A stretch of DNA of 64,000 bases from Limobrevibacterium gyesilva (GTDB lineage Bacteria; Pseudomonadota; Alphaproteobacteria; Acetobacterales; Acetobacteraceae). The stretch is taken from assembly GCF_025989185.1 (NCBI RefSeq), contig NZ_JAPDNT010000018.1, positions 1 through 64,000 of the forward strand. Reading direction: 5' to 3'. Below, piece by piece: positions 8,223 to 15,653 of this stretch. The notes beneath the pieces are model-generated. The model ran no database searches, was not told the DNA's origin, and worked only from the letters and a program-made list of their open reading frames with translations. The translations under genes and the position numbers were made by a program. Every line of letters begins with the position of its first letter. Within the stretch, counting starts at the first letter, position 1.

Positions 8223-8759
8223 ATGCCCAAGGCTACTCAACAGCCTACCACACCCGGCACCGCGCCGGTTGCCACATCCCGCCGCATCCTGCTCGGCGCT
8301 GCTGCTGCACTACCACTGGCTGCCGCCTTTCTCCCCAGCGCTGGAGCGAGTGGTGTCACCGATCCGATGGCGGCGTTGTATCGCCAGTTTGTAGACGCCG
8401 AGCAGCGAGGCGAGGCCCTTTCTGCCTCGGCAATGGCGTTGAGGACCAGTCTCGTTCTACGCTGGGGCCACCCCACACAGCAGCAACCGGCCTATACGCT
8501 CTGGGCGCACGACCCAGATTACGTCGCGCTGCGAGATCTGAACGACCGATGCGATAGTTGCTCCGAAGAGAGCGCGCGGATCATAGACGCCATGTTTGCG
8601 GCTCCAGCCATGACGCTGGAGGCTGTCCTTTATAAAATCCGCGTCGCCCTGGCTTCATGGCCCCGCAGCCCGGATTTTGAATCAGATATCCACGAGGATC
8701 TCGCGTTCGACGTTCTGCAAGACGCTGCGCGCCTGCTGGCGGGGAGGGTCGAATTGTGA
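8223..8759 (+). CDS. uncharacterised protein with a Tat-like leader
   Basis: 178 residues. Near the N terminus, TSRRILLGAAAALPLAAAFL has twin arginines followed by a hydrophobic stretch and an AGAS-type cleavage region, a plausible Tat signal. The rest is helical (DPMAALYRQFVDAEQRGEAL) with a CDSC pair and no recognised domain. It is the first plus-strand gene after the operator region and overlaps the next gene by four bases (GTGA). It may act outside the cytoplasm; function unknown. Confidence 0.6.
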   Translation: MPKATQQPTTPGTAPVATSRRILLGAAAALPLAAAFLPSAGASGVTDPMAALYRQFVDAEQRGEALSASAMALRTSLVLRWGHPTQQQPAYTLWAHDPDYVALRDLNDRCDSCSEESARIIDAMFAAPAMTLEAVLYKIRVALASWPRSPDFESDIHEDLAFDVLQDAARLLAGRVEL

Positions 8760-9160
8760 GCGCCCGTACAGTCGACCTCGCCGCCCAACTCCACCACATA
8801 GCGCCTGTGCTCCCCGTCACGACGACAAGGGAGGCGCCGGATGCCGAACTGCTGGCCCTGTCGAATCGCTTTCTAAAACTGGAGGCCCGCAAGCGACGTC
8901 TCTTTGACATGGAGTGCGCAGCCGAGGAACGAGGCGATCGGACCAAGATGCTCTTGTTGCGCGCCAAGTCCGAGGCCGGTCGCGATGACTACCTGGCCCT
9001 GCTGGACCGGATTGCGGAACAGCCAGCGCACACCTTGGAAGGACTCCGGGCGAAGGCCGCCGCAGTTTATGCATTCTACGCCCCCGATCCGCCCGGCGGG
9101 AGCGTCGCCGATGGCGTGATGTGGTCGCTGGTGAACGATCTCCTGAGGGACGCGCCATGA
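8756..9160 (+). CDS. uncharacterised helical protein of the phage-like block
   Basis: 134 residues from a GTG that overlaps the previous stop (GTGA). It is largely helical (ELLALSNRFLKLEARKRRLF, MECAAEERGDRTKMLLLRAK, DDYLALLDRIAEQPAHTLEG), and the PAHTLEGLRAKAAAVYAFYA part resembles its upstream neighbour (PAMTLEAVLYKIRVALASW), so the two may be related by duplication. No family recognised. It overlaps the next gene by ATGA, so 8223–9354 is a coupled run. Confidence 0.6.
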   Translation: MSARTVDLAAQLHHIAPVLPVTTTREAPDAELLALSNRFLKLEARKRRLFDMECAAEERGDRTKMLLLRAKSEAGRDDYLALLDRIAEQPAHTLEGLRAKAAAVYAFYAPDPPGGSVADGVMWSLVNDLLRDAP

Positions 9161-9354
9161 GGGCTGCCCCGATCCGAGACTGGTCGGCACCGGCGCGCGG
9201 GCCGATCCGCTGGCGTCGCCTGCACCTCGCCCGCCTCGTGCTGCGTCTCACTTGGCTGCGGCTGCGGATTGCATGGATACAGGTCACGATGGCGCTGGAC
9301 GGCGCTGGTTGGGGGGTGCATGAGACGCAAATTCATGGCACCTGCACGCCCTAA
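9157..9354 (+). CDS. small basic uncharacterised protein
   Basis: 65 residues starting MRAAPIRDWSAPARGPIRWR. The start overlaps the preceding stop (ATGA). Arg-rich first half, then LARLVLRLTWLRLRIAWIQV, an amphipathic or single membrane-spanning helix. No similarity recognised. The 3' end overlaps the next gene by 35 bp. Confidence 0.45.
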   Translation: MRAAPIRDWSAPARGPIRWRRLHLARLVLRLTWLRLRIAWIQVTMALDGAGWGVHETQIHGTCTP

Positions 9355-10123
9355 GGGGCGGCAACCCGGCAATGCGCCATCGGACGGACGTGAAATGCCC
9401 TATCTTGACCTGACAGATGAAATGATTGGTCCGAAGCGGACCCGACTCAGCCTGACGTACATCGAAGGCGTGATGCTTTGGCCCCATGATGAGGCGGCCC
9501 GTAAGAGTGCGTGGGATACCGCCTATGGCGCGCACTTGCTGGAGACGCTGGCCAAAGCTGCCCCGCGAACTGAATCTCCCGTGCCAGTGGATGCTCGCGA
9601 CGCTCTGTTGACGATGAACTTCCTCGCGAATGCGCGCCCCCTGCCCGAAGTCCAGGAATCGGCAAAAGCGGCGTGTGCCCGCGGGTTTGTCGCTGGTGAA
9701 ATCTTACGCCTGGCGCTAACCGAGCGCCATTCGGGGGCGGAGGCCGGCATAACCGCGATCAAATCCAAAATTGCTGAAGGTCTACAAGGCAAGGAACATT
9801 TCGAGCGACTATCCCTCAGCACGATCGAAAATTCCATTTGGCGCATCTATCGGCCGGTATCTCATTTGTACGCCGCATCTTTTATGCTCGCACAACAGCA
9901 TATTGCTGCATCGCAACCGCACGCGTTTCCATGTCGACTTGATGAATTGCCAGATTTCCTGGCGCTGTCTGAGAAACTGCGTTTGAACGGAGAGGGCCAC
10001 CATCCGCGCCAATATGCCGGAACGCTTCTGGACCCCGAGACGACTTGGGCCGTTCCGGCCAATCTCTCCATTCCCGAGGTTACGATCACGTGGAACGGGC
10101 GCAGCTCGCAGGCAGTGTTCTAA
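9320..10123 (+). CDS. uncharacterised protein of the phage-like block
   Basis: 267 residues from the ATG at 9320, which has a GGGGGTG purine run directly upstream; the frame opens at 9269 but has no better site. Sequence features include YLDLTDEMIGPKRTRLSLTY, ARDALLTMNFLANARPLPEV and a C-terminal beta-rich stretch, ANLSIPEVTITWNGRSSQAV. No transmembrane segment and no recognised domain. Base composition from about 9700 to 9960 is less GC-rich than its neighbours. It ends the first transcription run of the element. Confidence 0.6.
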   Translation: MRRKFMAPARPKGRQPGNAPSDGREMPYLDLTDEMIGPKRTRLSLTYIEGVMLWPHDEAARKSAWDTAYGAHLLETLAKAAPRTESPVPVDARDALLTMNFLANARPLPEVQESAKAACARGFVAGEILRLALTERHSGAEAGITAIKSKIAEGLQGKEHFERLSLSTIENSIWRIYRPVSHLYAASFMLAQQHIAASQPHAFPCRLDELPDFLALSEKLRLNGEGHHPRQYAGTLLDPETTWAVPANLSIPEVTITWNGRSSQAVF

Positions 10124-10238
10124 TCGCCCTTGGAAACGATTCGGAGTTCTCTAAACGCAATTAGAAAGGACCGCGGCGCCTTTTGGCGGCAATTGGATTG
10201 CTCCGGGCGGCTCTAGGCCGCAACTAAAGGAGCGATCC

Positions 10239-10463
10239 ATGGCACCCCAGACGAAACGGTATCTGAACGAGATTGTGGCAGCCCAGATTGTGGGGCTGTC
10301 GCCGCGCACTTTGCAGCGCATGCGTCATGAAGGTTGGGGCATCCCCTATTGCCGCATGGGACTGCGCCGCATTGTGTACGACGCCGACGAGATCGAGAAG
10401 TGGGCTACCGGCCGCACCTTCCGACATCGTGCTGCCGAACTTGCCAAGCAGGTCGCCGCGTAA
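10239..10463 (+). CDS. AlpA/excisionase-like helix-turn-helix protein
   Basis: 74 residues. YLNEIVAAQIVGLSPRTLQR followed by MRHEGWGIPYCRMGLRRIVY and DADEIEKWATGR is the MerR-like HTH_17 layout of excisionases and AlpA-type regulators, which bind DNA to direct excision or activate phage genes. A strong SD, AGGAG, sits 7 bases before the ATG. It is followed by a hairpin terminator at 10469. Its position between two gene runs suits a regulator of the replication genes. Confidence 0.75.
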   Translation: MAPQTKRYLNEIVAAQIVGLSPRTLQRMRHEGWGIPYCRMGLRRIVYDADEIEKWATGRTFRHRAAELAKQVAA

Positions 10464-10468
10464 CGAAA

Positions 10469-10496
10469 GCCCCCGCGACGCGGTGCGTGCGGGGGC
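10469..10496 (+). terminator. GC-rich hairpin after the AlpA-like gene
   Basis: GCCCCCGC (10469–10476) pairs exactly with GCGGGGGC (10489–10496) across a 12-nt loop, six bases after the stop codon. There is no long T run, so termination may be partial. Confidence 0.6.
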
Positions 10497-10588
10497 AGAT
10501 CAGTTTGCGAAGTTGTCGGCGGCATCTGACACATAGCGCAAGCCGGTTGCCCATTCAAGCACGCGTCGCGTCCGATTGAGGACGCGAA

Positions 10589-10888
10589 ATGAAGATTCCG
10601 AATAATGTCGACATCCGACTGGCCATACTGCCCGATCTCGGGAGTGGCGCGGTCGCTTTCGTCATAGTCGCGCCGGCACCGCTCAAAGCGGACCTGTCAC
10701 TACTCCGCCGCCCCCGTGGGTTGTCTGCGCTGCTGACGCATGACGCTGGGCTGTCCTGGCCGGACCCGCGTGGCGTCGCAATCGCTGAGACGGCCCTCAG
10801 CGCCGGTTATCCCGTTGCGCTCAAGTTCGCCAATCTCGCCGATGCCTTGACTTGCCACGGCCGGCTGGTGCGGGAGGTGCGGCAGTGA
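10589..10888 (+). CDS. uncharacterised protein upstream of the primase genes
   Basis: 99 residues, MKIPNNVDIRLAILPDLGSG … AIAETALSAGYPVALKFANL. It overlaps the next gene by four bases (GTGA), which supports it being translated. A beta-strand-rich small domain is plausible. No family recognised. Likely co-transcribed with the two replication genes that follow. Confidence 0.55.
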   Translation: MKIPNNVDIRLAILPDLGSGAVAFVIVAPAPLKADLSLLRRPRGLSALLTHDAGLSWPDPRGVAIAETALSAGYPVALKFANLADALTCHGRLVREVRQ

Positions 10889-11886
10889 CGGACGACAACA
10901 TCACCGTCTTGCGCGCCCGCGGTCGCCGCCTCGCTAAGCGGGTCCGCTCTGACGGCACGATCGACGCGTACGACAGCGCGCGGACCTACGACCTGTTTAC
11001 CGCGCCGATCGCCGATCTCGCCGCACTGGCGACGCTGCTGGATCGGCTTCTCGCCCGCCCCGACTGCGCCGTGGTCCGTGGCGCCATCATCGATCCCGCC
11101 AGGACGCAAGGCGTCAGGCGGCGTGTCCATCCCGATCCCAGCACAGGCGAGTGCCCGACGTTGCGGGAGGCGCCGCGCCTATGGCTAGCGCTGGACGTGG
11201 ACAGCGCTGAGCGGCCGGAGGCCGTGCCAGCGCATGATCTGCCCGGCTGCGCTGCGGCGGCAATCAGGGGGCTCCCTAAGGCATTTCACGACGCATCGTG
11301 CATCGTCCAGGCAAGCGGCAGTCACGGGCTAAAGCCAGGGCTCCGGTTGCGGTTGTGGTACTGGTTGAGCCGCCCTCTCACAGGCCCGGAGCTTAAGCGG
11401 TGGTTCCGGGGAGTCCCGGTCGACCCCGCCGTGTTCCGGCCGGCACAGGTGATCTACACCGCCGCGCCGATCTTCGACCGGGCCGCTGACAATCCCCTGT
11501 CGGCGCGCATGGTGGCCGTGTCCGGCGCCTCAAGCACGGTCACTGCGCCCTCAGCCGCGGCGCTGGCGCCCCCGCGCCGACCACCCGCCCCGTTACCATC
11601 TCCACGCGCCCCTTCTGCCAACCGCTACGCCAGCGTCGCACTGACCAACGCTGCAGCCCGCGTCTACCGTGCAGCCGAAGGCCGGCGGCACGACACGTTG
11701 CTATCCGAGGCAATCGGCCTGGCTCGGTTCGTCGCAGCCGGGCTTCTGACCGAAAGCGAAGTAGCGGAGACCCTGCGGGGCGCGGGCGAGCATGTCGGAA
11801 AGCCTGGTGAAGAGTGCGAGCAAATCGTCGCCTGGGCGATCGCGCACCCATCAAACCGGCCGTTGCCGGCGGGGATCGGACGTTGA
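10885..11886 (+). CDS. replication protein, primase-polymerase-like N-terminal partner
   Basis: 333 residues from a GTG overlapping the previous stop. Segments RLWLALDVDSAERPEAVPAH, FHDASCIVQASGSHGLKPGL, RLRLWYWLSRPLTGPELKRW and VIYTAAPIFD are like plasmid/phage replication proteins of the RepB/prim-pol-associated kind, with acidic DVD and SGSHG resembling the archaeo-eukaryotic-primase active-site order (DxD … SxxGHH-like). The C-terminal half (ANRYASVALTNAAARVYRAA, RHDTLLSEAIGLARFVAAGL, EQIVAWAIAHP) is a primase C-terminal-type helical domain. It directly precedes the D5-type helicase with a one-base overlap, so they form a primase–helicase pair. Assignment to a primase family is inferred. 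Confidence 0.6.
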   Translation: MTDDNITVLRARGRRLAKRVRSDGTIDAYDSARTYDLFTAPIADLAALATLLDRLLARPDCAVVRGAIIDPARTQGVRRRVHPDPSTGECPTLREAPRLWLALDVDSAERPEAVPAHDLPGCAAAAIRGLPKAFHDASCIVQASGSHGLKPGLRLRLWYWLSRPLTGPELKRWFRGVPVDPAVFRPAQVIYTAAPIFDRAADNPLSARMVAVSGASSTVTAPSAAALAPPRRPPAPLPSPRAPSANRYASVALTNAAARVYRAAEGRRHDTLLSEAIGLARFVAAGLLTESEVAETLRGAGEHVGKPGEECEQIVAWAIAHPSNRPLPAGIGR

Positions 11887-13430
11887 TGGACGCGTTCAAC
11901 GATCTGGCCCACGCCGCCACCCCCGCCAGCACGCGAGCCGCCGACGCCTTGGAACTCGCCCGCCTGGCAGCCCTCTCCCCACTGGACTACGACCGGGAGC
12001 GCAACGCCGAAGCCGAACGTCTCGGCGTCCGTGTGTCCGTCCTGGACGAGGAGGTGCGCAAGGCCCGCGGCTACCCTGAGAACGTCACACCAGACGACGC
12101 GGAGGCCCGGCCGCCCGAATTCACCGACGAGGCACTAGCCCTACGCTTCGCTACCACCCACGAGAACCGCCTTCGCTACGTCGCGGCATGGGGGCGCTGG
12201 TTCATCTGGGACGGCACCACCTGGCGCGCTGATGAAACCATGCAAGCATTCGACTTCGCCCGCGCCATCTGCCGGCAGGCCAGCGCCGAGTGCAACGACC
12301 CCGACGACGCCGCCAATATCGCTGCGGCTCGGACCGTGGCAGCGGTCGAGCGCCTAGCCAAGGCCGACCGCCGCCTTGCAGCGACCGTCGACCAGTGGGA
12401 CGCCGACCCATGGCTGCTGAACACGCCGGACGGTGTCCTGGACCTGCGCACCGGCCAGCAGCGCCCGCACCGGCCGGACGACTATCTGACGAAGATCACC
12501 GCAGTCCCCGCATCTGGCGACTGCCCGCTCTGGCGCGCTTTCCTCGCCCGTGTGACGAACGGCAACGTCGAGCTTCAACTGTTCCTGCAGCGGATGGCCG
12601 GGTATGCCCTGACCGGAAGCACCAAGGCCCATGCTCTGTTTTTCGTCTACGGGCTCGGCGGCAACGGCAAGGGGGTGGCCTTGAACACCATCACCCGCAT
12701 CCTGAACAGCTATGCCGCCGTCGCCTCGATGGAGACGTTCACGAGCAGCCCCAGTGACCGACACCCAACCGACCTGGCCATGCTTCGTGGCGCCCGCTTG
12801 GTGACGGCCCAGGAAACCGAAGAGGGCCGGCGCTGGGCTGAGTCCCGCATCAAGGCCATGACGGGTGGCGATCCCATCACGGCGCGGTTCATGAGGCAGG
12901 ACTTCTTCACGTTCACTCCGCAGTTCAAATTGATTATCGCCGGGAACCATCGTCCCGGCCTCCGCAACGTCGATGAAGCCATCCGGCGCCGGTTCCACCT
13001 GATCCCCTTCGACGTGAAAATCTCGGCGGCGGAGCGTGATCCCGACCTGCCGGACAAGCTGGAGAAGGAATGGCCTGGCATCCTCCAGTGGGCGGTCGAT
13101 GGGTGCATGCTCTGGCAGGAGCGTGGCCTCGCTGCCCCCGAGACCGTCATCAACGCCACCGAGGAATACCTTGAGGCGGAGGACGCCACGGGGCAGTGGC
13201 TGGACGAGTGCTGCATCCAAGCCCGGCACCTATACGCCACGTCGGGCGCGCTGTTCGCGTCATGGAAGGCGTGGGCCGAACGCACTGGCGAGTTTGTCGG
13301 ATCGCAGAAGCGCTTCGTCCAGTCGCTTCAGTCCCGGGGCCTCCTCGCCAAACGAGAGGGTGGAACCGGGCGTTCCGGGTTCGAGGGCATTGGACTTAAG
13401 CCAGACCGGGAGCCTCCGGAATGGGCGTGA
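11886..13430 (+). CDS. phage/plasmid primase-helicase, P4/D5 family
   Basis: 514 residues. The N-terminal D5_N region contains YVAAWGRWFIWDGTTWRADE and DPWLLNTPDGVLDLRTGQQR. The SF3-type helicase core has Walker A FVYGLGGNGKGVALNTITRI, then ARLVTAQETEEGRRWAESRI, KAMTGGDPITARFMRQDFFT and sensor LIIAGNHRPGLRNVDEAIRR, followed by PFDVKISAAERDPDLPDKLE, all standard for P4 alpha/D5 proteins that open origins and unwind DNA. The start ATG shares one base with the preceding stop (TGATG). The length is typical for the helicase part without a fused primase, which the upstream gene probably supplies. Confidence 0.9.
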   Translation: MDAFNDLAHAATPASTRAADALELARLAALSPLDYDRERNAEAERLGVRVSVLDEEVRKARGYPENVTPDDAEARPPEFTDEALALRFATTHENRLRYVAAWGRWFIWDGTTWRADETMQAFDFARAICRQASAECNDPDDAANIAAARTVAAVERLAKADRRLAATVDQWDADPWLLNTPDGVLDLRTGQQRPHRPDDYLTKITAVPASGDCPLWRAFLARVTNGNVELQLFLQRMAGYALTGSTKAHALFFVYGLGGNGKGVALNTITRILNSYAAVASMETFTSSPSDRHPTDLAMLRGARLVTAQETEEGRRWAESRIKAMTGGDPITARFMRQDFFTFTPQFKLIIAGNHRPGLRNVDEAIRRRFHLIPFDVKISAAERDPDLPDKLEKEWPGILQWAVDGCMLWQERGLAAPETVINATEEYLEAEDATGQWLDECCIQARHLYATSGALFASWKAWAERTGEFVGSQKRFVQSLQSRGLLAKREGGTGRSGFEGIGLKPDREPPEWA

Positions 13431-13744
13431 TCCGGTTTGTGAGGGATTGTGATGGGTCTCCTGTATATCGGCGTCCACGCGCGCGTGACGGTGTTAATGC
13501 GAAAGACCATCACAATCCTTCACAACGCACCGGCACAGCGCCCCACAGCTCGATAGCCGCCTGCATGGCCCGCGCTGCCGCTGCCCTGGCCGCACCGCCT
13601 GGTGACGGCGACGAAGAGGAACGCGAGGCCATCGCCGCTGAGCCTGAACTGCCAGCACCTGGCACCCTCGAACGCATCCGCCTGGACGCGCGCCAAGCCG
13701 CCACCGTGGCCGGGCTATTGGTCGCAAGCCGGTGGCCGCGATGA
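13421..13744 (+). CDS. small uncharacterised protein, start uncertain
   Basis: 107 residues if it starts at 13421, overlapping the helicase end by ten bases. The first third then runs through the large inverted repeat at 13439–13523 and looks unlike protein. A start at 13566 gives 59 residues (MARAAAALAAPPGDGDEEER … RIRLDARQAATVAGLLVASR), an acidic linker plus one helix that looks more natural. No family recognised. Confidence 0.4.
   Translation: MGVIRFVRDCDGSPVYRRPRARDGVNAKDHHNPSQRTGTAPHSSIAACMARAAAALAAPPGDGDEEEREAIAAEPELPAPGTLERIRLDARQAATVAGLLVASRWPR
13439..13523. repeat. long inverted repeat with a nested palindrome, origin- or site-like
   Basis: GTGAGGGATTGTGATGG (from 13439) is repeated in inverse as CCATCACAATCCTTCAC (to 13523), 16 of 17 positions matching, with GGTCT/AGACC extending it. 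Between the arms (about 44 bp) lies CACGCGCGCGTG (13476–13487), a perfect 12-bp palindrome. It sits directly after the primase-helicase gene. Confidence 0.75.
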
Positions 13745-14142
13745 TGCCCCACGGGGTCGACAAGTCGGCGCCTCGCCTCGCCAGGGACCGCACTTGCCCG
13801 CAAATTTCCCACGTCCAGATAAAAATTCCAGGCCGATCGCCCAAAGTCTCATTTTGCGGAAACGTGCGTCTGACGACTGGGCGGTCCAGCGGGCAGTGGC
13901 GCCCAAGTTACAGACCCCGGGGGCCTCGCATCTTCAGCGGAATAGCTACCCCCGGCACCACGCCAAGCTCATCCAGAGATTTTGGTCCCTGTTTGATTTC
14001 TTTTCAAACGTCGACCCGACCACCGGGCAAATCCTCCGCTCCGCGCGCCAGGGGGATCGAGAGTCGGGGCCGCCATTCCCCCGCGACCGAACAGGCCGTC
14101 CACGCACAACGCCGCGAATCTGTAGGAAAAACCTGACCTGCC
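13745..14142. other. spacer without a supported gene
   Basis: Open frames exist on both strands (for example 13741–14136 plus) but their products are Arg/Pro/Ser-rich and resemble no protein. The part around 13810–13850 and 13980–14010 is AT-richer than its surroundings. It probably separates replication from late genes. Confidence 0.35.
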
Positions 14143-14529
14143 ATGACCGATCGACCGCCCCCGACACCCCACCGACCCGCCCGTGATCTGCCAGCACCTC
14201 CGTTCCACCTGAAGCCGATCGTGCTGCGGAGTGACGCGCCCCGCGCCGACGTCGCCGAGTTCGTCCGCCAACTGGCATCGGTGACGCGCAATCCGCACCT
14301 CGCACGCGTCGCGGCTTCGCTTGGCAAGCCTGGTGGCCGCCCGCCCGCCGATGATGCTGATGCGCTCTGTCAGGTGGCGTGGCTCATCGAATCCGGCGCC
14401 GCAACATCGGTCGAAGCCGCCGCCCGGTACGTTGCGCGGACGCTCGATGGCGAGCACTCGCAAGATGCAGCTGCAACACGCCTCGCCCGCAAGTTTCGCC
14501 GGCAGAAACCTCCGCACAAAACCACTTAA
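14143..14529 (+). CDS. uncharacterised protein
   Basis: 128 residues. Pro-rich N terminus, then VLRSDAPRADVAEFVRQLAS, KPGGRPPADDADALCQVAWL and EAAARYVARTLDGEHSQDAA, followed by a basic tail RLARKFRRQKPPHK. The last part looks like a small DNA-binding helical domain. No family recognised. It is spaced from the following gene by 15 bp. Confidence 0.5.
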   Translation: MTDRPPPTPHRPARDLPAPPFHLKPIVLRSDAPRADVAEFVRQLASVTRNPHLARVAASLGKPGGRPPADDADALCQVAWLIESGAATSVEAAARYVARTLDGEHSQDAAATRLARKFRRQKPPHKTT

Positions 14530-14544
14530 ATCCGTGGCGACGTT

Positions 14545-15312
14545 ATGCGGGTGAGGCGTACGATTCGCCTTATGAACGCACCCTCATTATTCCGAAAAGC
14601 CAGCTCTACAACTGGGATTTCGAACACGCCGCCTACCGAAGAATTGCCACGGCCGACGCTGCGTGAGATATCCTCGCGGTGGGCCGCTTTGTCAGATCGG
14701 CTCGCCGAACTGTGCCGCCGCGAAGATGAAATCATCACCGAGCTACTACCCCTAAACGAGCAGGCGTCCCGCGACGGTCTGAATCATTGGTCGAAGACGG
14801 ACCCGGCGCCCCCGCCCCCGCCCAAGGCGCCGCCCGAACCTCGTAAAGGGGCGTTGGCACTCCTGGACGGCATGATCGACCCGCAGCCATCGCCGCAGCC
14901 CCCGAAGCCGGAGCCACTCATCCCGTACGAGCACCCCTTGTCGGGAAGGCTGCGCGCCCTCTCGACCGAGTTGCAGGACGTGCGCGGGGCGATCGAGTTA
15001 CTGCGGCCAGAACTGGCGAGAGCGAAGCTGGAGGGTAGCGCCGCGCTTTGCGAGGCCCGCACGCCCGAATACCGCCGGATTGTCGGACGGTTCTGCGCAG
15101 CCCTCATCGAACTCGGCGAGGCGACCCGCGAACACGAGGCCTTCGTGGACACTGTCCGCGATGCAGCGTGGAGCTTCATCCGGCCGATTCAGCTCTCCTC
15201 TCTTGGAGATCCCGCAGAGCAGTATTCGGAGTTCCGTCAGCTGCTCGGCTGGGCCGCGGAGTGCGGTCACTTCGATGCGACCCAGATCCCGCAAGGTTGG
15301 AGGAAAGCGTGA
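14545..15312 (+). CDS. uncharacterised coiled-coil protein of the phage-like block
   Basis: 255 residues from ATG 14545; an alternative ATG at 14572 gives MNAPSLFRKASSTTGISNTP. Two helical segments (ISSRWAALSDRLAELCRRED and LRALSTELQDVRGAIELLRP) flank a Pro-rich linker (PAPPPPPKAPPEPRKG), and the C-terminal half has YRRIVGRFCAALIELGEATR. The shape suggests a structural or scaffolding protein, but no family was recognised. Its stop overlaps the next start (TGATG). Confidence 0.55.
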   Translation: MRVRRTIRLMNAPSLFRKASSTTGISNTPPTEELPRPTLREISSRWAALSDRLAELCRREDEIITELLPLNEQASRDGLNHWSKTDPAPPPPPKAPPEPRKGALALLDGMIDPQPSPQPPKPEPLIPYEHPLSGRLRALSTELQDVRGAIELLRPELARAKLEGSAALCEARTPEYRRIVGRFCAALIELGEATREHEAFVDTVRDAAWSFIRPIQLSSLGDPAEQYSEFRQLLGWAAECGHFDATQIPQGWRKA

Positions 15313-15653
15313 TGGCACAAGACATCAACGATCGGCTGAAACGAGAGGCCGAGGACCGCAGGATGGACCGCGCAACCGCGGCGCTGAAGGCCCGGATGGA
15401 GCAAATCCGGTCCCGCGCGCGTGTCGTTTTGCCGGCGGCCAGCGCCAAGCCCCCCGCCAAGACAGCTCGGCCGGCGGCTTCCCCGCCGAAGCGGATTGCG
15501 CCCAAGGCGCTTGGCCACAGCCTCCCGTCAGCGCGCCGCCGCATCCCGGCTCTGTCGCCTCAGATCCGAGCGATGGTCGATGACCATCTCCGCCGCCGCG
15601 CAGCACGCGCCCCCCTGTCCCTGCGTATGGATAGTCGTCTGAAATGGCGCTGA
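15312..15653 (+). CDS. small basic uncharacterised protein
   Basis: 113 residues, MAQDINDRLKREAEDRRMDR … followed by an Ala/Lys/Pro-rich segment and a basic C terminus. Coupled to the upstream gene by TGATG and overlapping the tail-type gene by ten bases. A head–tail connector or assembly factor would fit its position, but nothing in the sequence proves it. Confidence 0.5.
   Translation: MAQDINDRLKREAEDRRMDRATAALKARMEQIRSRARVVLPAASAKPPAKTARPAASPPKRIAPKALGHSLPSARRRIPALSPQIRAMVDDHLRRRAARAPLSLRMDSRLKWR

Noticed and set aside
13602-14186. A 194-codon plus-strand frame between the phage replication and late genes.
   Set aside because: Product rich in Arg, Pro and Ser with no pattern; overlaps other frames equally long; no SD.
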